A stretch of DNA of 64,000 bases from Tubulanus polymorphus. Taxonomy: Eukaryota > Nemertea > Palaeonemertea > Tubulaniformes > Tubulanidae. Where the stretch lies: assembly GCF_964204645.1 (NCBI RefSeq), contig NC_134026.1, positions 14,162,450-14,226,449 on the forward strand, written 5' to 3'. A program made the position numbers and the translations under genes. Shown piece after piece: positions 21,171 through 33,063 of this stretch. The stretch's first letter is position 1. Each line of letters opens with the position of its first letter. The notes beneath the pieces were generated by a model. That model made no database searches. It had not been told where the DNA came from and saw nothing but the letters and a program-made list of their open reading frames with translations.

Positions 21171-22759
21171 CTGCATATTGTCCGCAGTAAATGACGGATC
21201 CGGACTTATTTTAAGTCTGAATTTGCGATTAAGGGTTGAGTTTGTCGCTGTTTAGACCCGGTAATTACACGGGATTATTTCATAATAGATTACTATTCGC
21301 AAATTCGAAATGGTCAGGCGTTGAGTTATATTTCTGACAGAATTTAAAATTACGTTTATAAGCCGTTGGTAGTCGAATCTGAGAGGAGTTAAATTTTATG
21401 AAAAATGTTTGGCTGGAAAGTGGACCATTTATAATAATAATAATAATCAACAGAAGTACAAGAGGGTTTCTGCGAAAGCAGCAGAAACCCTAATAATGAT
21501 TTAATGTGAAGAGTTGGTTTTAACGAAGAAAAAAAGAAATGTAAATAGCTTAGTCTAAGGGAATAATTCAGAAAACATGATTCAGAAACTTGGTATGTAG
21601 TGTTGGTGGGTGGAAATATATTTCTAGTCGGAGAGTGGTTGATGGAGGTTGCAGATTCTGTAGAAACCATACTAAATTTGGTAGGGAGAGATCACGTGGT
21701 TGAAACTTGGTAGAGGGAGAGAGTAGTTAAAATGGGAAACCAGTAGAGAGAAGAAAGTTCGAATTTTGGCAGCCACCAGTACAGTTGTTAGTAGATCCCA
21801 TGAGATTGCCTAGTTGTTAGCCTATTTTTTTGGAGAAGTTCATCTTTAGAGGCGATCGATCATCGGGCACAACTCAATCTAAGTACGATATTCCATCGTT
21901 TCACGACTACACCTCTGTATATATTCTGTTACCGCTAATTTTTATAGCTATTCTTTAACTTTTGAGCTTCGAAAACTAGAAATCCGATATGAGTTTGATC
22001 CTTGGAGGCTGATTTTAAATCCTTTAAATTCTGCCTAGATAAATGGTTACAAATATGATTTTTCCCCAGATCACATTCATTGATTGTATCCGGATATGAA
22101 ATCATTTTATAGGCCAATTTATGTATCCCAATTTAAGGGACATGGTACAATATTTTATCAAAATCTGTTCAATAGGTTCGTATATACCGATACAAATGTG
22201 TTAACAAGCGCAGCCGAAAACGCAAAGCTAGAGATGTTCTCACGCAATTTATACATACATACCATATGGCACCAACACATAAAAAGGCAAGGACGGACGT
22301 GGCAGTTCAACAGCTGTATGCTGCTAAACTGAGAGAAAACGTAGGTATGTATGATTTCCTCTACTTAAAATCATGATTTATTCAACTTATAATAACATTC
22401 AACGAGTTGGGGGCTGTGGCAGCAAATATGTGACTTCGAGGCGCAGATTCCGCCGGAGAATCTGAATCAAAGTTACGTTGGTAGAGCTCGTTCGACGAGT
22501 GAAGAAATATTTTCCAGGGATTTGAGCATTTACTATCATCATTAGTGCACATCTATTCCTAGTGTCATTCTTGTGATCAGTGTCGTTCTTTCCGAGCGTC
22601 GCCACAGCCAAAGGTATTGACGTTGCCCCAATCTGTTTGCACGCCTGTCTGTTCCCATACAGGACTCAACACCTGAACAGGTAAAAGTAGATCTGCACAG
22701 GCTGAGTACATACCAAGTATTCTCCCGCGAGTAGGAAAATCATTGATCCAGGTAGCCAA
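21171..22759. other. No gene; one hairpin repeat inside
   Basis: Apart from a TAA microsatellite with a hairpin near 21,431-21,500, only short unsupported frames occur. No RNA gene or regulatory site is convincing. Confidence 0.45.
21464..21490. repeat. Hairpin GGGTTTCTGC...GCAGAAACCC
   Basis: Perfect 10-bp arms around GAAAGCA. An alternative shorter stem CTGC-GAAA-GCAG forms a GNRA-type tetraloop. It sits between TAATAA microsatellite stretches. Three relatives in the same TAATAA context lie at 47,451-47,597. Confidence 0.7.
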
Positions 22760-22768
22760 CCTGTTTTA

Positions 22769-23278
22769 CTTGTCGACAATTCCGCCGATTTAGAATCGCT
22801 GGCCTATTTACCTGTCGGCAATTTCCGACGATTTTAAATTTGGGCGTGTACGTGGATTAGCCTTTTATAAAGTGGCTGTGAATGAGGGGCTGTGTGTGCG
22901 AATGAGGGGCTGTGTGTGCGCTTGTATTAGCCTTATATAAAGTGGCTACGATCGAGGGGTAGCGTGTATGCGTGGTTTACCATTAGGCTCTATATAAAGT
23001 TGCTGAGATCGAGGGGCCGAAGGTGTGCATGATTTAGTTTTTCCTAAAGTAGCTGGTGCTATGTGATTGCGTGGATTACCCGGATATAAAGTGGCTTGGA
23101 TCGATCACCCTTATAGACATAAAGTGAATAGTTGGATCGATGGGCCGTGTCTTTGCTCGAAAATCTATCTTCCCTTCAACAATTTAGAATCGTCGGAATT
23201 TTCGGCAAGTTATATAGGTCTGAAAGTTAAAATCGTCGGAATTCTCGACAAGTATAATAGGTCGGCAATTTAAAACCG
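22769..23278. repeat. TATA-like unit array within inverted arms
   Basis: Arms at about 22,769-22,845 and 23,180-23,278 are diverged reverse complements built from CGACAATTCCG.CGATTT-type units. Between them lie five degenerate units with TTATAAAG or TATATAAAG at 22,864, 22,933, 22,991, about 23,043 (degenerate) and 23,082. Each is followed by a T/GGCT word and often GATCGAGGGG. A duplicated 20-bp GAATGAGGGGCTGTGTGTGC follows the first. No ORF of note. It may be a non-autonomous transposon with internal tandem repeats. Confidence 0.6.
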
Positions 23279-25852
23279 AACAACTCACTTTATTAAAGAA
23301 AACCCTTCACGGTGAAACGGTTTCTGTGTAGCGGATTGGGGCCCGCACATGGGGCCCATCTCGGGTAACATCATATATATTAAAAAGGGGTGTTTTTATA
23401 TTAGATATTGACGCCGATATAAACATGCACCTATTTTTATCAATTGATTTAAAAGAGTCGAGTAGTAAATTGCTTTAAATTCCGAGATATCAGTAACTTA
23501 AACTTTGAGGTGGGCCGCCAGATCATGCGGGTACCAGTCAAACGGAAAGCCGCACTTGCCAAGGGTCCACCAGTATCGTCCACCACCTACTCGCTTCCAC
23601 CAGCGGGCAGCTGGGAACGGCTTAGCTTAGTGAATTCGAATCCCTTGATGGGTGAAGATGAAAAAAAAACCGGAATCGGCCGTATATTAATTTCATTTCT
23701 TTCAGAAACGTGTATGGAAAGTGACTATGTTTACTTATTAAGTTCAACATAGAAAAAAGTAAAGACGACTTACACTTTACCATATATATATATGTATTCG
23801 GGCAAAGGGCGTGGTTAAATATTCAGCTTCGCGGAAGTTCGCTGAAATCGTTCATAATGGAGCGAGTTCATCATAAGCAAGGATGATTTGTACCTGTTTA
23901 GTTTGATGTAAATGTTTAGAGATAAAAGGCTTACGGCCGATTCCGTGTTTTCAGATTTATGTTTGACTGGTCCCCGGTGATCCGGCGGCCCACTTCAAAA
24001 TTTTTGTTGCCGCTATTTCGGAATTTAAAGCCATTTTTAGGCCGGCTCTTCTAAATCAAGTGATACAACAGTCCACGCTTATCGGCGTCAACACCTGCAC
24101 CGGTTTTGCTGAAGAAAAGCATCCGGTGTTCGGCGTAACCAAAGAAAATCACCCAAAATATCGAAGATCTCGTGAGCGAAGGTCCGTGATCAAATATCAA
24201 AAAGAAATTCATTTTCTGCGAAAAAAACATGTTTCGGTAATATCATTTTATCGATTACGAGAATAGATTTATCTGTAATAGAAAATCGTCAGATTTCTAC
24301 ATTAAATCTCACGGCTTCAATACTTTTATATACTTTTTTGGAAGCTCTGTAAGTTAATCGCGCGTGTGAGGCAAATTCAAATTTTCTGTATTTCTCCATA
24401 CCGTCCTTCTCGAAAAGTGTTATTTTGAACACATGTAGGGTTGGGTAAATTGCGGCTAAGGAAATTACGGTCACGGATGGACTCTCGTCGAAACTTGCGG
24501 GCCGCGTCGCGTCGGATAATTTACCCCTAGAGAACCCAAGACTAATTGTAACCACACAAAAATTATGAAAATGCAATTAATTGCAGCTATAGCATAGCAA
24601 AGTACAACCCAGGTTTCATTTTTGAAATTTGGAAACTGTGACCTACATTTTGTAAATTGGTCACGTACGTCCACGTGGGAATGTATGTGTCAAAGTCATA
24701 AATATTGTAAAAAGCGTTGCCAAATTTCGTAATATCACAAAATAAGCACATTCAGCATCTTAACAGTCCTCATAATACCAATTAGGCATTGTATAGTTCA
24801 ATTAATACGGTACTCATGGCGACGGAAACGTGTCTGTGTGAAACAAAGTCCATCCTCGCACTCATGACACATTTTTGGTCAGTTTTGGCTAGTAGGCATA
24901 TTTATCTGATTGCACATCCGTTTTTGTAACTGGACAGCTCGATGAAGGTGGACATTGTCCGGTCACATTCTGTAAGCATGTAAATAAAGAAAAATTACGT
25001 TAATATAGTACATCTCTGAACCAGTAATGCATACACAGTAAATGCATATACAGTAGGCCATAGTTTTTCCCTTTAAATAGTATTTTGAAGACTAATTATG
25101 AAATTTTGCATAAGACATAAAGAACCATAGGAACGTATGTGACCCACGCTAAATAACACACCTGACTGGAACCATCCTCATCATTTATCACATTAAAAAC
25201 GCGGCCTACGTGTGCTTTCAGTACTATAGATAACAACTAACAACAATACAGTGTCACCACTTACCTGGTATATAATCTGTGGCTGGATGACTACACACAT
25301 ATTAATGCACTCTTCATTTCCACGGGGCCCGCCATTTTGAATTCATTGTAAAAACCTAAAGGTTATTTAATCTGCCGCCAGATGACAACATAGTATGCCC
25401 ATATGTGTCCCTATGGTCTTTCTGAGTGACTTTTTTAAATTTTTTTGTTGTACTGAAAATTTTCAGGGGGTCAATGCTGCTGGGACAAATATGACCCCAT
25501 GGGCTCTATTTGGCTTTAAATGCGCGAATGAGGGATTCTATGGATGATTTTTGTTAAATCTTCAAAATATTTACAAATATTATTCAAAATATAGCTGCTA
25601 AGCAGCGATGACGGGTTTTCTGCAGAGCCATTCAGAACGATGGGAATTGTAGTAAATTGAAATACCGATACATAGAATAAAATGCATTGACAGATTCGAA
25701 CCTAATATGCAACCGCTGTGTAAACGTCAAATATGATTTAGCTTTGAAAGCGAACATATTAAGCGGACGTACAATCAACAAATATGAATTTATTTGACCA
25801 GGCATTTATTTTGGCATTCAAACATCATGATACTGTATTATCACCATGCTTA
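23279..25852. other. No supported gene
   Basis: Short frames only; the one at 24,060-24,266 is open from ATG but has no recognisable motif. A TAGCTGCTAAGCAGCGAT word at about 25,588 recurs at 48,840 and, in part, 49,745, probably an end fragment of a dispersed element. Confidence 0.45.
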
Positions 25853-26770
25853 ACTAGGGGTCCAGGGACACCATGCCCACTTGGGAAGTTGTTTCAAATG
25901 CTCAACAATCTAACAATTTCAATATTCAATGCCCCCTGGTGACCATATACAAAAACCAATGACCTTGAAACTCAAACTGAAAATCATAGAACATGTCATA
26001 TGCTACGATTTTGTAATTGATTGTGTTAACAAAATATGCCTCGTTACCAATTTAATATGGAAATACTAAGTTATTCTACAATTCAATGCCCCTTGGTGAC
26101 CATATTCAAAACCCAATGACCTTGAAACTCGCCACAATCATAGACCATGCCATGAACTACAACTTTGCAATTGATCATGGTAACAAAATATGCCAAGGCA
26201 CCAATAAAATAAGGAAATTCTAAGTTATTCCACTATTCAATGCCCCCTGGTGACCATATAGAATAACTAATGTCCTAAAAACAGACCACAATCATAGGCG
26301 ATATCATGAGCTACAACTTTGCAATTGATTGTGGTAACAAAATATGCATTGGTACAAATATAATATAGAAATACTAAGATATTATATTATTCAATGCCCC
26401 TACAGGTGGCCATATACAAAAAGTAATGACCTTGAAACTCACCACAATCATAGAACAGCTTAAAATCTACAATCTTTCTAATTCATTGTTGTAACAAAAT
26501 ATGCTTAGGTATCAATATAATGTCGAAAAACTTTTTCCCACCTACGAATGAGTACCGATAACACCAAGATGGCCGCCAATTGCGTCAAAATTGGCTGATC
26601 AAAAATACCTGGGCCAGTTTTTGGGCTGAAGATGTGTCTAGGGTAGATACATGTGTAACCCAAATATCAAGACATTACATCGAAGAAGCGTCTTCAAAAC
26701 TTCCCAAAATAACTGGATTCCGTCTACGGACGGACGGACGACGGACGGAATGTGAACACAATAGCCCGCT
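25853..26770 (+). repeat. Dispersed repeat with 154-bp internal units, copy A
   Basis: Begins CTAGGGGTCCAGGGACACC, contains four units of about 154 bp (CCCCCTGGTGACCATATA-type starts at 25,931; 26,088; 26,242; 26,395), each with CCTTGAAACTCACCACAATC and GTAACAAAATATGCC, and ends with CGGACGGACG-type simple sequence and CAATAGCCCGCTG. A second copy is at 50,514-51,925, and an inverted part-copy at 41,215-41,570. Confidence 0.85.
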
Positions 26771-26829
26771 GCTAAGTTGGCTAAAAATGGATCTGTCCTA
26801 TTATGAACTCATCTTAAGCACCTGCTGAG

Positions 26830-27231
26830 TCAATAGATTGAGTGAATTTACAGAACGTATTATGATTTGGAATAGATTTAAGAAGTTAATCTTTTTATTG
26901 AAATATTTGAATAATTAACATATATTATTAATTAATAATTAACATATATTGTAGTGTAGATTCAATCAATAAATTATGAATTGATTTGGTCTGGGTTTCC
27001 GGCTGATGTTGATTTTGGCTTTTAAGGATTACAAATTCTATAGTGATAAACAATTCATACCTGCAACATGTGTGTAAATCAAACCTATTCCATTAGTTGC
27101 GCGTGTTTCCTAATAAACGGTAGAGTCAACTCATGATCTAAGTAATTGGAAAAATAATGTTCATTTAGTTATAGAAATTCAATGCCTTTTTGAAAATTCT
27201 ATGATAATATTTGTTCTGTCCTAACTTGTAT
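26830..27231. other. No supported gene
   Basis: AT-rich intergenic sequence with short TTAATTAATTAAC-type repeats near 26,918-26,950. Confidence 0.5.
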
Positions 27232-27235
27232 TACT

Positions 27236-28757
27236 GTATGAACCAATGATATGCTATGAAAATATGATGCAATAAAATAAATTTGAATTTGAACATAAAT
27301 TTGAATATGAGAATCAAGCATAACTTGTGTTTTTTCAACTTGTCTTGTTAACAGTTCCAGAGTTTCAATTACAATCAAATCCAAATTGGCTAAAAAGTAC
27401 ATAGGACTAAATGAAATGAACTGTTAGTCACTGCAAACCTATTCTAGTGTTATGTCGATCGTGTTGAATCACTTTGCTTGAGTTGAAAGAATCAGATCTT
27501 CTATGGTGCAACATCGGTCGAAAAAAGATATCTTGGTCTTGACCATCTAACTTCATGCGTTTGACATTGGTATCAGCATCATACCCATTTGAACTGCAAA
27601 ATATTCATACAACATGAAAACCTACAGTACATGTATACAGTAATCAAACTTTCACCAATGTTGGATTTTGAATGCACGTTAGGCTTATTTCAGTATTCTA
27701 AAGCAGGAAATAATAAGCCCAATCAATAGGCCCTATTCCCATTGGTAAAATTGTATAATGCGTAAAGCTGTACCGTACACGTTTCAGTCAAGATTGGAGA
27801 AATCGGTATACCAAACCTACGTACAGCAAAATGTACAGGCCTACAATGATTTCTGGTGTACAAGCCGTGACCACGTGAACGTTTAGGATCTAGGTTTGAC
27901 TATTAATGTCAGCAGGCCAGAGAAGGCCTGAGTAAAATTTAATTGCATGGCTCAAATCAATTAGCATTTCTGCGTGTGAATACTTCACTGTATTGTTTTA
28001 AAAATAGGACTATCGAGTGAATTAGGGCATAGACTGAATTAGACTTTAGGCTAGTCCTGACCAAATCCTATCCATGTTATAATGGCACCAGAAACATCAC
28101 TGTAGGGCCGACGAGAGGGTAAAAGTTGTGTTTGTAGTATATAGGTGTGGTAGGCTTATCTTACTCACTTAATACTTAAAACGCTGTTGTTACCTGTACC
28201 TGATTGTACGGTGATTTCTACAGGTTAGCCGTATGTGAGTACGTTGACGCTCAGACTTGCAATATTGGGATTTAAAACCGAACGAAAAAAAAAATCCAGT
28301 AGTAGTCCAGTGATTTACCCACTGTGCCACAGAACGTAACTGCAGGGTGGATGAAATTTAATTTACAAATAGCCTAGCCTCACCTAACCCAAACTCTATT
28401 CTTTCACGCATGCACGTTTGGAGATTATAGGAGCTCACGTACGGCGTTTGTAGGGAACTCACGTACGGTAAACCTGTGGATATCACCGTACAGTCACGTA
28501 CGGGTAACAACTTCGTACTTAAAATGGTATTGGCTACTAGGAACTCACGTACGGCGTTAGTAGGGAACTCACGTACGGTTAACCTGTGGAGATCACCGTA
28601 CAGTCACGTCCGGGCAACAACTACGTACTTAAAATGGTATTGGCTACTATAAAATAGGCCTAGACAAATAGATACCGGTAGGCTTTCTTAGTTTCCACAC
28701 TTCACAACCGAACCAACTGACCAACCAGTATATTTTAGTCACAGTCCGCACCAACCG
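27236..28757 (+). repeat. 1.5-kb dispersed repeat, copy 2
   Basis: Aligns with 6,075-7,595 in order, including the LINE-like TTTGAATTTGAA tail at its left edge and the two-unit CGTACG block at 28,431-28,650. Copy 2 carries small deletions, for example within GCACCAG(TAATAG)TAACATCACTG. It abuts the P2X7-domain gene, where a GTAAGT donor at 28,830 may end an untranslated first exon. Confidence 0.85.
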
Positions 28758-30013
28758 GCACAGGCCTAAACACTGTTTGTCAACTGTGTGTACCGCGTAG
28801 TAAGCGATACGTTATCATCATCAAATCAAAGTAAGTATAAACGTGATGCCCTGTAAATGCTATAGGCACTTTCTTAATTACCGACAGATCGTATATCAAA
28901 CGCGTGTCTGAAAGTAATCGTTTGTTTTTCCTGCCGGTTACTCTCAAACTCGTCAATACATTACAAATTACAATAGGCTATACAGCTGACAGCGGACACG
29001 CACATTCTCAACTAGGCCTACTTATTAAATGCGTATTTGTACTAAGTCTACATATTATAATAATACTGTCTTCGGAAGATTTTTTTATCGACAAAAAGCA
29101 GTTGATGTGAGATCTCTCAGCTTTACTCAAAATGAAAATTATTTGGCTTCCTTTCAGGCGATGACTCACGTACTCATTCAGACTTAGAAGAATCCAATTT
29201 AAATAGCTTAGATCCCTACTCGCTAGAACCATTAGCCATACGTGAACAAGATAACGGAGAGATAAATCTAATGTCAGAGGAAGGCCTACTAGGTGAAGGG
29301 ATGGAAAGGATTGGAAACAAAGATTGGTAGGCCTATATTTATGAACGTTTTTTTACTTGAGACCATTTTTGCATCATCGCTTGCCAGGGTTTGATTGTTT
29401 GATTCATTAATAGACCAATGCGAGGACGATTCGTTGAGGATTGAAACAAATATACTCAATACAGAAATCTTTTTTAATTCATAGGTGTGAATGTAATAAC
29501 TGTGTTAGCATGGAGACAGAACCAGAAAGCTATTGCTGCCACGAAAAGAATGCTGTCCTCCATAAAGTGGAAGAATTTTCCTCTGAAAATGGTCACGAGT
29601 TGATGTGCATCACCGCAAATCCTGGGTTTCGTTCAGTTTGTCTAGATCCGTGGTCTCTCGAAATGGCATATCAATATTTAAAAGCTGATGGGTACATTGA
29701 ACCTGAAATGCCCAATCAAGCGTAAGTAGAAAAATAGCAATAATTAGTTTTTTTTAAATTTTTTATTGTTTCAGGCAAAGAGAAATTCTTTTGCATGAAT
29801 GTACATCAATATAAACAAAAGTTTAATGCATTTATTCTATTTACAGAAAATATAGATATACTGGCTATAGAAGATTTACCCAGTGGAACTATGGAATATT
29901 GGGAAAAAAAGAAAAGAATACCTATTCCAAGTTGTGTTGTTTCACAAATGAGAGAAACTTATCCAGATGAAGGTGGCATTTACAAAGGATTTAAACAACC
30001 AAATCTAAATTAA
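28758..30013 (+). CDS. P2X7 C-terminal ('ballast') domain protein, multi-exon
   Basis: Three exons join in frame: 29,158-29,326 (acceptor CTTTCAG, donor GTAGGC), 29,485-29,721 (donor GTAAGT) and 29,847-30,013. An upstream exon probably ends at 28,829. The join of the first two gives NKDWCECNNC, then MxTxxExxCC. The third gives YRYTGYRRFTQW, then PSCVVSQMRETYP and GGIYKGF. This Cys array and the YR.F.xW / P.C....IR...P pattern are those of the P2X7 intracellular C-terminal zinc/GDP-binding domain, known in invertebrates as a stand-alone or shuffled module. Met at 29,271 is a plausible start. An A7 run near 29,904 causes a one-base shift in the last exon. It converges on the transposase-like gene, with 214 bp between them. 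Confidence 0.7.
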
Positions 30014-30227
30014 GTACATTTTGTAGTAGTGTTAACTAATAGGTTTGTTGTTTTAGATCATACATTTACAGCCCTGCACTTATTTATTTACTACATGATT
30101 TCATAATTTGAAGGGATGAAAATTATTTTTTATAATTAATATTTATTTACCATTCTTAAATATACAATCATGTTGTTGTTACGATTGGCAATACTAGTTT
30201 ATGAAAACCTTCAGTTTTGTGTGCTAT
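30014..30227. other. Spacer between convergent genes
   Basis: AT-rich. Both genes end toward it, so it should hold both 3' ends. I see no unambiguous AATAAA for either within a few tens of bases. Confidence 0.5.
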
Positions 30228-32202
30228 TTATTCGGTTTCTTTATCAGCAAACCGGGTCTTGTGCATGATAGCATCTTCTTTGTTGACTCGAGTTACTTTA
30301 CTTGTCAGGGGTGGTGGTTTGGAATTGTCGCTGGGGTAACTCCTACCAGAGACAACACGGTCGCTGACACAGGCCATTAGTGGAGTAATGTAATCTGAAA
30401 TAAACAATGTGCCAAAACTCCATGGTAATAAATATATGTACATATATTTATATGATTAAGTCATTAATATAAACTTACTGAAAGTTGCTCGCTCAAATAC
30501 TTTGCAAAGAGTATAACTTCCTTGCTTGAACTTCGGATATACAATTAAGTACCTATCGTCACCGTGTTTTGTTTTAGCTTGCTTCCGCCAACATTTTCAT
30601 TGTGATGAAGGATTGCTATTTGATACCTGAAAATGTTACACAAATGAACATCAATATTTTGCTGGCACTTTATCGAGGATCTTTGAAAATACTCCAGTTC
30701 TCTATTTACCTTGCCCTCATGCCATGATAACTGAAATGGAGCATTTTTGGGGCCATGTGCTTCAGCAGTGAATGGAACGATTCAACTCCGGATGTGACAC
30801 TGTTCGGTGAAAGCTGTTTAACATCCTTCAGAACATTTGTTGAAAATACAGTTTGATGTCAACGAGTATATGCTTTTGAATCTACAAACAAAAGTCTCCC
30901 CATTTCAAGGTATGGTACAGGTGCATATAAAATGAAGGGTGCTATTTTCGAAAAGCTAGGTGAGATATATAGTGTAAACCTATAGCCTGAAGAAGGATGA
31001 GAAAAGGCATAATAACACAAACCAACAAGAGCTAAAGACTTATTTGGAGTTGATATTTTACTCATTCTGTAACCATAATAACATGTAAGGTGAAAGTCAT
31101 AAAGCAGTGATTACAATAAAAGCTGTGAAATTTATATGTTATACATCTATTATATAATGTTTTTTTGATTACCATCATAAAGACATGCTGATTCTACCTG
31201 TAAGGTATTCAAAATATAAGTACAATTTGTAAATAACCGAAAATTGATAATGGTTTATTTTAATACTTACGACTATTAAACCACTTTCTATCATCTATTT
31301 AAGATTGAAAACAGTTTTTGAAAGGCAAATAAATGCCTCTACACTTACTTTAAAAAGTTGAGCTTTTACCTTTTTCCACATGCCAAATATCAAAAGAATG
31401 CTTAATTGGTGCATAATTCTCTCTCATCATTTTTCTGATAGAGGGATGCCTATCGGTCACAAGCTCTTTAACACTTATTCCGGCATCATCAAGTTTTTTA
31501 GGGCCCGTATAAGTCCTTCCTTCTCCATTGCCGAACTGGAACTAACCTCGTTGGACTGAAAACCATAAGACACATTTTGATTTAGTGTGTTCAAACCAAG
31601 CCCCTTTTGCTTAGGCACCATAGCCAAGAAATTATACCTGAACAAGTTCTGCGGCAATTATTTTCTTGCTCGACTTCTCAACGATTGTGCATGTACCGTA
31701 TTTAGCTGTGTGACCTAGAAATATGAACTAAATGCTGTGGAAACAATGCGTTACAAGTATGTATGTTAAATTTAATTGGATTTATGTAAAAAAAATTACC
31801 TGGACTATCAGCTCGCCCATCGCCTAAAGCCACATTACCACCGATTTCACTGTTTCTAATACTAGAAATCTCGCGTTCTTTCTCAAAAACATCATTGACG
31901 GCACGAATGAGGTACTTGGTTTGCATCTTCATGTATGTATCATAACTCATACATCGAACATTCATATGTTGCAGCATTCTGAAGGCTTTTGCTGGCGCTA
32001 ATCCAGCAAATAGAATAGAGGCTCCAAGCGAAATGTTTCCAACTCTAATTTTGCCTATCTTAGGTTGACTTTGCCAAATTCTATTTTCTTTGCAAAAACC
32101 AGGTTGACACTCTTGCTGAACAGATATTGCATCATCATCATCATCGTCATCATCGTCATCATCGTCATCATCATCAATCGTCGTCGTCGTCGTCGTCGTC
32201 AT
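30228..32202 (-). pseudogene. DDE transposase-like multi-exon gene
   Basis: Exons by splice sites, minus order: to 31,800; 31,714-31,638; 31,555-31,370; a stretch ending 30,710; 30,626-30,479; 30,394-30,228 (stop). Landmarks: SQPKIGKIRVGN, LFAGLAP, GDGRADSPG then HTAKYGT (first Asp), ELVQ, AMEKEG, LVTDRHPSIR (second Asp), SFDIWHV, KQLSPNSVTSGVESFH, FSYHGMRAR. These are recalled landmarks of a very common transposase-like animal family, perhaps Kolobok-related. A 6-A run near 31,504 gives a one-base shift, a TGA interrupts at 30,859-30,861, and another shift occurs near 30,590. The 5' end is cut: upstream codons are the translated trinucleotide repeat at 32,128-32,205 and then Polinton sequence. 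Likely a recently inactivated transposon gene. Confidence 0.65.
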
Positions 32203-32207
32203 CGTTA
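32128..32207. repeat. ATC/GTC trinucleotide microsatellite
   Basis: CATCATCATCATCGTCATC... passing into CGTCGTCGTC. It lies exactly at the junction between the truncated transposase-like gene and Polinton copy 2 and produces a spurious poly-Asp/poly-Thr N-terminus. Confidence 0.97.
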
Positions 32208-32218
32208 TCGTTAGATCT

Positions 32219-33040
32219 CATCATATTATTACTCATAATCCTTCTAATATTAATCCTGATGAAACTTCATATGTTAGAATCCCGAGATTAAATCAAAATA
32301 CTTTTTATGTTCCAAATAGTATTTATTTATCAGCTGATATAAATGTAACTGGTAATAATAATAATAATGTTGTTGATAATGTTGGAAGATATTTGATTGA
32401 AAAATTAACTATAAAGATTGGTCGAGAAACAGTTTTCTCATTAGATGATTATAATTTATCTATGCATTATAAAGATGTATGGTTAACTAAAGAAAATGGT
32501 AGTGATATGATAAATTTAAAACTGTAACTATTGATGCAAGTGATGAAATTAGTAATGAGAATATTAACTTCCCAAGAAGATCTATTAAAGGTATATTAAT
32601 ATTTTTTACAATTGCAACATATTCTAATGGTGCAATAAGTGTTGATGATTATTATAATCCTGAAATATCAAAAGTAGAAATAACAATTGAAGGTATAGCA
32701 AATAAAATTTTTTGTCAGGGAATGAGAATGATAGATCAGTGGCCAGAAATTAGAAAACATTTTATGAATAAAAGAAATAAATCATCTGAAAATTGTAATA
32801 TTAATCAAATTGATTATTACACCGGCAATAAACATGCATTATGGTTAGATTTTAGAACAACATAGGATAATTCATTACATGGTTCTGGGAAAAAGCTGCA
32901 GAATACTAAAGATGGGATCCAATTATTCATGAAAAAGAAAAAAGGAATCAAAAATTTCAAAGTGCACATTTATATTATATCTGACGCGCAATTAAATATT
33001 ATAAATTCTCAATTAGATAGTATTCAATATTAGAAATATT
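32219..33040 (+). pseudogene. Polinton major capsid protein, internally deleted
   Basis: The N-terminal part (to about 32,510) contains RIPRLNQNTFYVPNSIY, GRYLIEKLTIKIGRE and LSMHYKDVWLT, the pattern of the first jelly roll of Polinton capsid proteins. At about 32,510 a deletion relative to copy 1 removes a few dozen codons and shifts frame. The rest aligns with 10,200-10,715, with an extra TAG within the LDFRTT segment (about 32,864) and a shift near 32,910. The start of the gene is lost at the element's left breakpoint. Structural role inferred from family. Confidence 0.7.
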
Positions 33041-33063
33041 AAGTTAAAATTAACGATATATAA

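Noticed and set aside
32130-32202. Poly-Thr/poly-Asp N-terminus of the transposase-like protein
   Set aside because: It is a translated ATC/GTC microsatellite at an element junction, not part of the family.
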